From the NCBI GenBank assembly GCA_002421745.1, contig DISC01000003.1:11938-75937 (forward strand): DNA of 64,000 bases. Reading direction: 5' to 3'. Source of the stretch: Patescibacteria group bacterium UBA6220. GTDB lineage: Bacteria > Patescibacteriota > Minisyncoccia > Minisyncoccales > Minisyncoccaceae. Shown here one piece after another: positions 58,367 through 64,000 of this stretch. Numbering within the stretch: the stretch's first letter is position 1; every line of letters starts with the position of its first letter. Position numbers and translations under genes: made by a program. The notes under the pieces were generated by a model. It was not told the origin of the DNA. It did not search any database and saw nothing but the letters and a program-made list of their open reading frames with translations.

Positions 58367-58394
58367 AAAAACACTCTTTTGAAAGAGTGTTTTT
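58367..58394. terminator. bidirectional terminator holA / rpsT
   Basis: AAAAACACTCTT pairs with AAGAGTGTTTTT around a short loop between convergent genes. Confidence 0.85.
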
Positions 58395-58408
58395 ATATAA
58401 TAAATTTA

Positions 58409-58678
58409 TTAGCTTTTAGTTAGAGCAGAGGCGTGCTTGCCAATTCTTGATTTTTTACGGCTGGCGGTATTTTTTTTGATTACACCGGTTTTGCAGGCTT
58501 TGTCTATGGCTTTATATACAGAAGGTAGTAATTTTTCTAATTCTTCTACTTTTTTTTCTTCAATCAAAGACAAGGCTTGTTTTAAAAGCTTTTTCATTGT
58601 ATTTCTCCTAGCATCATTAAAAATCCTTTTTTTGGGATTTTGACGGAGTTGTTTTTTTGCTGATTTTGTTATTGGCAT
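58409..58678 (-). CDS. rpsT: 30S ribosomal protein S20
   Basis: S20 binds 16S rRNA early in 30S assembly. The 89-residue, helix-rich basic protein shows MPITKSAKKQLRQNPKKRIFNDARRNTMKKLLKQ and the conserved VYKAIDKACKTGVIKKNTASRKKSRIGK. Length is normal. It is monocistronic, opposite to ruvA. Confidence 0.96.
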   Translation of the reverse strand: MPITKSAKKQLRQNPKKRIFNDARRNTMKKLLKQALSLIEEKKVEELEKLLPSVYKAIDKACKTGVIKKNTASRKKSRIGKHASALTKS

Positions 58679-58840
58679 ATAGAGATTATATACAATATTT
58701 TTAAAAATAACGCAAGTCCCAAAAGGTAAGAAGTGCTTATTAGGATATAGCTTCTATTAAAGATAAAGACCTGTTTTAAGGCAAACTTTAATATGGGGAT
58801 ATTTTGTTTTTTAAAGGGTTTTGTTATATGATAATAGTTA

Positions 58841-59401
58841 ATGATTAGTTTTTTGGCTGGTAAAATTATATATAAGGATGATAAAAAAGTTATTTTAGAT
58901 AAGGGAGGTATTGGATTTGAAATTTTTTTAGCTACTAATAATTTGGATAAAATGGAGATTGGCGACGAGACAATGATTTTTACTTTTTTATTTTTGGGAG
59001 AAAAAATAATTGAGTTGTACGGATTTTTGAATGAAAAAGAAATGGAGCTTTTTAAGATTTTGAAAAATGTTTCTGGAGTTGGTCCAAAAACCGCAATGCA
59101 TTTGGCCGTCTCAGGTTCAATTGAAAAATTAAAACAAGCTTTAGAAAAAGGGGAAATGCCTCCTGAAGCCAAGGGTGTAGGTGCAAAAAAGTTACAAAAA
59201 ATATTATTAGAGTTAACTGGAAAAATAGAAGAAATAAAAAAGAAGAATCCAAAATTAAAATCAGGAGACGAAACATACGAAGCTTTATCAGCTTTAGGTT
59301 TTTCAAAAAATGAGATAATTAATGCTTTAAGTTGTGTTGATCCAGAGACTAAAGAATCAGAAGAAAAATTAAAACAAGCTTTAAGGTTTTTAGCCAAATG
59401 A
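58841..59401 (+). CDS. ruvA: Holliday junction DNA helicase subunit RuvA
   Basis: RuvA binds the junction and recruits RuvB. The 186-residue protein has an OB-fold N-terminus (MISFLAGKIIYKDDKKVILDKGGIGFEI) and two helix-hairpin-helix motifs (LFKILKNVSGVGPKTAM and ALEKGEMPPEAKGVGAKKLQKIL). The C-terminal domain III (ALSALGFSKNEIINAL) binds RuvB. All parts are present, slightly short. The last base of its stop region overlaps the start of the next gene (ATGA-type). Confidence 0.95.
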   Translation: MISFLAGKIIYKDDKKVILDKGGIGFEIFLATNNLDKMEIGDETMIFTFLFLGEKIIELYGFLNEKEMELFKILKNVSGVGPKTAMHLAVSGSIEKLKQALEKGEMPPEAKGVGAKKLQKILLELTGKIEEIKKKNPKLKSGDETYEALSALGFSKNEIINALSCVDPETKESEEKLKQALRFLAK

Positions 59402-60645
59402 CCATAAAATCTTTTATTAGAAAATTGATTCCCAAGAGTTTAATTAGCCTTTATCATTTTGGCGTGGCTTTTATTGGTGCGGTTATTTATGGTTTTCCTA
59501 GCAATAAAATAAAGGTAATCGGTGTTACTGGTACAAATGGCAAATCGACAGTAATTAATATTTCTTGTAAGATTTTGGAAAAAGCCGGATTTAGGGTAGC
59601 AGCTTTAACTTCTATTATGTTTAAAATAGGAGAGGATGAAAAAGAAAACAAACTAAAAATGACTATGCCCGGCAGATTTGTGATTAATAAGTTTTTAAGG
59701 GATGCTGTCGCGGCTGGTTGCGATATCGCGATTATTGAAACCACTTCTGAGGGGGTAGAACAAAATCGTCATAAATTTATTAATTTTAAAACAGCGGTTA
59801 TTACTACGCTTAATCCAGAGCATATTGAATCTCATGGCAGCTTTGAAAACTATAAGCAAGCTAAGGGTAAATTTTTTCAATCAGTGAAAGAAACACACAT
59901 TATTAATATTGACGATAAGCATGCTAATTATTTTTTAGATTTTCCAGCAGAAAAAATAATTACTTATGGTATTGATAATTCAGCAGATATTAAAGGAGAG
60001 AATGTTACCGTGTCTTATAATGGCTCTAGGTTTAAAGTTAATGGATATGATTTTGATTTAAAAATATTATGCAGTTTTAATGTTTACAATGCCTTAAGCG
60101 CAATTGCAATTGCTGTATCTGAGGGTGTTAGCTTGGAAGATTGTCAAAAAGGTATTGCCGAAGTTGAACAAATTGCAGGACGGATGGAAAAAATAATGGA
60201 CCAGCCTTTTAAGGTTTTTGTTGACTATGCCTTTATTCCTGTGGCTCTAGAAAAGGTTTATGAGTTTGTAAAACCAAAGTTAGGTAAATTGATTGTTGTT
60301 TTGGGTTCTTGCGGTGGGGGAAGGGACAAATGGAAGCGCCCAGTATTGGGCGATATTGCTGATAGATATGGCGACGTTGTTATTATTACCAATGAAGATC
60401 CTTATGATGAAAATCCGCAAGTTATTATTGATGAGGTTGCAGTGGGTGTAAAAAATAAAGAAAAATTAATAAAAATATTTGATCGTCGCGAGGCCATTAA
60501 TAAAGCGTTAAGTTTGGCAAAAACAGGAGATGTAGTAGTTATTACGGGCAAGGGTTGCGAACCATGGATTTGCTGGGAAGATGGCCGAAAAGAGGCTTGG
60601 GATGACCGTTGTATCGTAAAAGAAGAATTTAGTAAATTATTTTAA
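59398..60645 (+). CDS. MurE-like Mur ligase lacking the N-terminal UDP-binding domain
   Basis: Mur ligases add amino acids to UDP-MurNAc. The 415-residue protein has the central ATPase domain with GVTGTNGKST at 42-51 and the C-terminal domain with GSCGGGRDKWKRPVLGDIADRYGDVVIITNEDP. The usual UDP-MurNAc-binding first domain is replaced by about 35 residues. The conserved DYAHTPDAL motif reads DYAFIPVAL, and the MurE DNPR-like signature reads EDPYDENP, as in a subset of bacterial MurE-like proteins. It probably acts on another UDP-sugar peptide or a related substrate. It overlaps ruvA by four bases. Confidence 0.8.
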   Translation: MTIKSFIRKLIPKSLISLYHFGVAFIGAVIYGFPSNKIKVIGVTGTNGKSTVINISCKILEKAGFRVAALTSIMFKIGEDEKENKLKMTMPGRFVINKFLRDAVAAGCDIAIIETTSEGVEQNRHKFINFKTAVITTLNPEHIESHGSFENYKQAKGKFFQSVKETHIINIDDKHANYFLDFPAEKIITYGIDNSADIKGENVTVSYNGSRFKVNGYDFDLKILCSFNVYNALSAIAIAVSEGVSLEDCQKGIAEVEQIAGRMEKIMDQPFKVFVDYAFIPVALEKVYEFVKPKLGKLIVVLGSCGGGRDKWKRPVLGDIADRYGDVVIITNEDPYDENPQVIIDEVAVGVKNKEKLIKIFDRREAINKALSLAKTGDVVVITGKGCEPWICWEDGRKEAWDDRCIVKEEFSKLF

Positions 60646-60650
60646 AATTC

Positions 60651-60678
60651 TTGACTTTGTTTGGATTTTTAGTATAAG
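60651..60678 (+). promoter_or_regulatory. sigma70 promoter of the ATP synthase operon
   Basis: TTGACT (60651-60656), 16-bp spacer, TATAAG (60673-60678), about 66 bp before the atpB start. It lies directly after the MurE-like gene stop. Confidence 0.7.
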
Positions 60679-60744
60679 ATGGGCTTGTTTAGCTAATGCA
60701 AAACATTTGGCCAAATAATTTGAATTGAAATAATACAAAAACGC

Positions 60745-61449
60745 ATGGAAACGCCTACTTTATTCGGACATCCGATGTTTAATTTTTTAGGAATAGATAT
60801 TACTAACACTTTTTTATTAAGTGTGGTTTGCGCGGCATTTCTTATAGTTTTGTTTTATTTTGGATTTAAAAAGATTGAAATTATACCCAATAAGATACAA
60901 AATTTTTTTGAATGGATCTTAGAATCATTATTTGATCTTTTTGATGGGATGACTGGAGATAGAAAAAAAACCGAAGAAGTTTTTCCATTGGCTGCTACTT
61001 TGTTTATTTTTATTATTTGTTGTAATCTAATTGAAATAATCCCTGGCGTAGGGGTTTTTTCTATTTTAAGGTCTCCTAGTTCAGATTTGCACTTTACTTT
61101 AGCTTTAGCTGTTTTTTCAATGCTTTATATTCATATCGCAGCAATCAAACAATTAGGAGGTATGGAGTATATTAAAAAATATATTAATTTTAAAAGTCCG
61201 ATTTTGTTTTTTGTGGGAATTTTAGAGGGAATAGGAGAATTTACTAAAACTTTATCATTGGGTATGCGTCTTTTTGGTAATTTATTTGCTGGAGAGATTT
61301 TATTGATTATTGTTGGTTCTTTGGTGCCATTTATTGCTCCTTTGCCCTTTTTAGGATTGGAATTATTTGTAGCGCTTATTCAAGCGTTAGTATTTTCATC
61401 ATTAATTACAGTATTATATGTCTTTACAACAGCAGCCGCAGAACACTAA
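60745..61449 (+). CDS. atpB: F0F1 ATP synthase subunit a
   Basis: The 234-residue membrane protein forms the proton half-channels beside the c ring. It has five hydrophobic segments and the conserved block SLGMRLFGNLFAGEILL containing the essential arginine of the ion path, followed by ALVFSSLITVLYV near the C-terminus. It is the first gene of the operon and overlaps the next by 32 bases. Confidence 0.95.
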   Translation: METPTLFGHPMFNFLGIDITNTFLLSVVCAAFLIVLFYFGFKKIEIIPNKIQNFFEWILESLFDLFDGMTGDRKKTEEVFPLAATLFIFIICCNLIEIIPGVGVFSILRSPSSDLHFTLALAVFSMLYIHIAAIKQLGGMEYIKKYINFKSPILFFVGILEGIGEFTKTLSLGMRLFGNLFAGEILLIIVGSLVPFIAPLPFLGLELFVALIQALVFSSLITVLYVFTTAAAEH

Positions 61450-61702
61450 TAAGAATTTTGGATATGCCTTGTCATTGGGGGCACAGTTAGGTTTTATGAT
61501 AGCCTTGCCTTTAATAGTTTGTTTATTGTTGGGAGTTTTTTTAGACAAAAAACAAAACACATTTCCGATGTTTCTGATTATATTTGTTTTGTTGGGTGTG
61601 GCGTTGACAGTGATTGATATTTATAAATTAGTTATACCATTTTTAGAAAAAAAGGTCGGAAAAGAAGAAAAAAAACAAAACAAAGACATAGAGTTAAAAT
61701 AA
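61418..61702 (+). CDS. AtpI/AtpZ-like ATP synthase assembly protein
   Basis: The 94-residue protein has two membrane helices joined by a short DKKQNT loop (FMIALPLIVCLLLGVFLDKK, then FLIIFVLLGVALTVIDIYKL) and a charged tail. AtpI/AtpZ proteins help c-ring assembly or Mg2+/Ca2+ transport and normally precede atpB. Here the gene follows it, overlapping its end, which is an unusual order. Assignment rests on topology, position and the GxxxDKK turn. Confidence 0.7.
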   Translation: MSLQQQPQNTNKNFGYALSLGAQLGFMIALPLIVCLLLGVFLDKKQNTFPMFLIIFVLLGVALTVIDIYKLVIPFLEKKVGKEEKKQNKDIELK

Positions 61703-61712
61703 TAGTAAAAAT

Positions 61713-61756
61713 TTGCCTCGTGAAATGATTTTTAAAAAGATTATTTCACGGGGCAA
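61713..61756 (+). promoter_or_regulatory. intercistronic hairpin upstream of atpE
   Basis: TTGCCTCGTGAAAT pairs with ATTTCACGGGGCAA (14 bp, one G:U) around a 16-base loop. It lies in the 171-bp gap before atpE, which is the only long gap in the front half of the operon. It could protect the 3' side from decay or boost subunit c synthesis, since c is needed in about ten copies. Confidence 0.55.
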
Positions 61757-61822
61757 ACAAATATAATAAAAAAATAATACATTTAATTAAGTAATCTTAA
61801 ATTAAAATTTAAAATTATTTAA

Positions 61823-62098
<276 letters not shown>

Positions 62099-62108
62099 TA
62101 AATAAACT

Positions 62109-62591
62109 ATGGAAGCATTGGAAATCAATTGGACGATTTTTATAGGGCAATTAATTAATTTTGCAATTTTATTTTTTTTGCTAAAGTTTTTTGTTTATGG
62201 TCCCTTTTTGTCTATGATCAAAAAAAGAAGAGAGAAGATTGAAGAAGGTGTTGCAAAATCTCTTGAAGCCGAAGAAAAGCTCCAAAAGCTTTCTGAAATA
62301 AGACAGAGAATGGAAGAAGAGAATGAAAACGAAAAGAGAAAAATAATTTCTGCAGCAGAAGAAGAAGCCAAAAAAAGATTAGCTTTGTCGGCGGAAACAG
62401 CAGAACAAGAAAAAGCTGCTATTTTGTCGAAAGCTCAAAAAAGCGCAGAGGCCTTAAAAGAAAGCGAAAAAGAAAAAACTAGAAAAGAAACAATAGACAA
62501 TGCTTTTTCTCTAGCTGAAAAACTATTAAAAGAAAATATTGATGCGAATAGGAATAAACAAATAACAGAAGATTTTTTAAATAAGATATAA
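62109..62591 (+). CDS. atpF: F0F1 ATP synthase subunit b
   Basis: The 160-residue protein has one N-terminal membrane helix (WTIFIGQLINFAILFFLLKFFVYGP) followed by a long charged coiled coil (KRREKIEEGVAKSLEAEEKL to KETIDNAFSLAEKLLKENI). This is the peripheral stalk that links the membrane sector to the catalytic head. Length is typical. It follows atpE by ten bases. Confidence 0.95.
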   Translation: MEALEINWTIFIGQLINFAILFFLLKFFVYGPFLSMIKKRREKIEEGVAKSLEAEEKLQKLSEIRQRMEEENENEKRKIISAAEEEAKKRLALSAETAEQEKAAILSKAQKSAEALKESEKEKTRKETIDNAFSLAEKLLKENIDANRNKQITEDFLNKI

Positions 62592-62697
62592 GTTTACCCG
62601 GTTAAATAATTTTAAATGCTTCAAGTGTAATTGTGTTAAAATTATAAAATCGGGGGAAGTTTGAAGAAGTAGGGCGATAATAAACAATTTAAAATTA

Positions 62698-62721
62698 CGA
62701 TTTTAGTTTTAACTAAAATCG
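62698..62721 (+). promoter_or_regulatory. intercistronic hairpin upstream of atpH
   Basis: CGATTTTAGT pairs perfectly with ACTAAAATCG around loop TTTA, 13 bases before the atpH ATG, in a 143-bp gap without a gene. It resembles a translational or processing element. Confidence 0.5.
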
Positions 62722-62734
62722 CATTTAATCGGGC

Positions 62735-63127
62735 ATGAAAAAAGAAAAAGAAATTTCTTTAATCGCACGCGCTATGTATGCTGCGGTGATGGACAATCCG
62801 TTAAAAGCGGAAGAAATTTTTTCTAATTTAAAAAAAACTTTAGTAAAAAAGAAAGAAATAATTCCTGCTATCATCAAAAAATTTATTAATATTTATTCAA
62901 GAGAGCAAAAAGCTAAATTAACATTAGCCAAGGAAATAGATGAAAGTCAAAAAAATTATATTGAAAAAAAGATAAAGGCTATTTTGGGAGAAGATAAAGA
63001 AATAGAATATTCTTTAAACACGGAGCTTTTAGCTGGCTTCCGCTTAAAAACAAAAGATGTTCTTATAAAAGCCTCTTTAAAAGATATCTTAACGGGCTTA
63101 AAAAATAAAATATATGGACATAATTGA
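62735..63127 (+). CDS. atpH: F0F1 ATP synthase subunit delta
   Basis: The 130-residue protein is short for delta (usually about 175), but position and sequence fit. The C-terminal IEYSLNTELLAGFRLKTKDVLIKASLKDILTGLKNKI matches the conserved delta/OSCP end, and AKLTLAKEIDESQKNYIEKKIK matches the linker. The N-terminal helical bundle appears reduced. It overlaps the start of atpA by 14 bases and ends in TGA. Confidence 0.85.
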   Translation: MKKEKEISLIARAMYAAVMDNPLKAEEIFSNLKKTLVKKKEIIPAIIKKFINIYSREQKAKLTLAKEIDESQKNYIEKKIKAILGEDKEIEYSLNTELLAGFRLKTKDVLIKASLKDILTGLKNKIYGHN

Positions 63128-64000
63128 ACAATTTAAAAAACAATTAGAGGGAATAGAGCTTTCTCCAGAAACCGAAGAAATCGGAGAAGTGATTGAGATT
63201 AAAGACGGCGTAGTTAAGTTAGCCGGTTTAAAGAATGTGGAAAATTTTGAGTTGATTGAATTTGAAGAAGCCAATGTTTTGGGCTTGGTTTTAAATTTGG
63301 AAGAATATGAGGTCGGGGCTGTTATTTTGGGATCAGATAGAAAAATCAAACAAGGATCAGTGGCTAAAAGAACTAAAAAAGTTTTTTCTTTGCCCGTAGG
63401 AGAAGGTCTTTTAGGTAGAGTGGTTGATCCAATGGGCAATCCATTGGATGGAAAAGGAGAAATAAAAGCCGCGGAATATATTCCCTTAGAAAGAAAGGGA
63501 CCAGGTGTAATTGACAGAAAGCCAATTGGCACACCTTTGCATACTGGTATTAAAGTGGTAGATGCTTTAATTCCAATTGGACGAGGACAGAGAGAATTGA
63601 TTATTGGAGATAGAGGATTAGGAAAAACAGCAATTGCAATTGATACGATTATTAATCAAAAAAATGAAAAAAACAGGCCATATTGTATTTATGTAGCTTG
63701 TGGACAAAAGAAAAGTAAAATTAAAAGATTAATCGCTACCTTGGAAAAAGCAGGAGCTATGGAATATACAACCATTGTCTGTGCTTTTCCAGATGATCCA
63801 GCCAGTTTTGTTTATTTGGCTCCGTTTGCTGGAGTGACAATTGGTGAATATTTTAGAGATAGCAAAAGAGATGCTTTGGTTGTATTCGATGATCTTACTA
63901 AGCAAGCTTGGGCTTGGAGAGAGATTTCTTTGATTTTAAGACGTCCACCAGGACGAGAAGCTTATCCAGGAGATGTTTTTTATCTTCATTCTCGTTTATT
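63114..64000 (+). CDS. atpA: F0F1 ATP synthase subunit alpha (5' part, continues beyond window)
   Basis: The frame opens at ATG 63114 (MDIIEQFKKQLEG) inside the end of atpH and stays open to the window edge. It has the beta-barrel N-terminus, LGRVVDPMGNPLDGKG, the P loop GDRGLGKTAIAIDTI, IYVACGQKKSKI and the segment FDDLTKQAWAWREISLILRRPPGREAYPGDVF. Visible length is 295 residues of a normal 500 or so. The first glycine-rich motif reads GDRGLGKT instead of the usual GDRQTGKT. Confidence 0.96.
   Translation, partial: MDIIEQFKKQLEGIELSPETEEIGEVIEIKDGVVKLAGLKNVENFELIEFEEANVLGLVLNLEEYEVGAVILGSDRKIKQGSVAKRTKKVFSLPVGEGLLGRVVDPMGNPLDGKGEIKAAEYIPLERKGPGVIDRKPIGTPLHTGIKVVDALIPIGRGQRELIIGDRGLGKTAIAIDTIINQKNEKNRPYCIYVACGQKKSKIKRLIATLEKAGAMEYTTIVCAFPDDPASFVYLAPFAGVTIGEYFRDSKRDALVVFDDLTKQAWAWREISLILRRPPGREAYPGDVFYLHSRL

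Overview
The window is AT-rich, gene-dense bacterial DNA. UGA acts as a normal stop (mutM and atpH both end in TGA), so the code is the standard one and the UGA-recoding Gracilibacteria/SR1 lineages are excluded. Several features together point to a Candidate Phyla Radiation (Patescibacteria) genome, most likely a Parcubacteria-type or related lineage: many proteins shorter than their usual family members, divergent housekeeping enzymes, VirB2-like pilins fused to large secreted domains, a PrgI/TraC/VirB4 cluster, a CDP-archaeol-synthase-like protein and fatty-acid scavenging genes in place of synthesis genes. The exact phylum is inference.

Layout. 1-1510: end of a CCA-adding enzyme, tRNA-Ala(CGC), a GIY-YIG protein, and tRNA-Pro(CGG) followed by 114-bp tandem repeats that each begin with the tRNA 3' end. 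1511-2973: 1.4 kb without genes, holding four palindromic parS sites and clusters of TGTCC/GGACA motifs, probably a chromosome centromere. 2974-10349: YraN, three PlsY-like acyltransferases, a CarS-like CDP-lipid synthase, a membrane protein, and a FakA-DegV fusion with two FakB proteins; together these look like a route for activating scavenged fatty acids and building phospholipid. 10361-11480: tRNA-Arg and tRNA-Lys, each followed by GC-rich hairpin or repeat DNA, with a small pilin gene between. 11606-18711: rpsO-pnp, two coiled-coil paralogues, a DksA-like protein and comM. 18771-20851: a LysM/M23 peptidase and rsmA. 20869-31567: four tandem pilin-module surface proteins, a small membrane protein and a divergent VirB6/TrbL gene. 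31583-34373: an SPFH protein with a probable frameshifted start and two paralogous anchored proteins, with visible Shine-Dalgarno sequences unlike their neighbours. 34659-38382: an accessory protein, PrgI, TraC-like and VirB4, completing a type IV secretion-like set. 38426-43207: jag-yidC-rnpA-rpmH, then dnaA-dnaN, with DnaA boxes on both sides of dnaA (oriC). 43329-53000: PBP1A, tyrS, ruvC, yebC, a lamin-tail protein, ruvB, a strongly structured small RNA with its own promoter and terminator, a PilB-like ATPase and a degenerate DHH protein. 53165-58359: tsaE, a stand-alone 5'-3' exonuclease, a histidine kinase, two receiver proteins, mutM and holA. 58409-60645: rpsT, ruvA and a MurE-like ligase. 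60745-64000: the F-type ATP synthase operon (a, AtpI-like, c, b, delta, start of alpha).

No CRISPR array, insertion sequence or prophage was seen. The most unusual signals are the tRNA-anchored repeats, the parS/TGTCC locus, the pilin-module surface protein family, the FakA-DegV/FakB/PlsY cluster and the orphan structured RNA beside ruvB.
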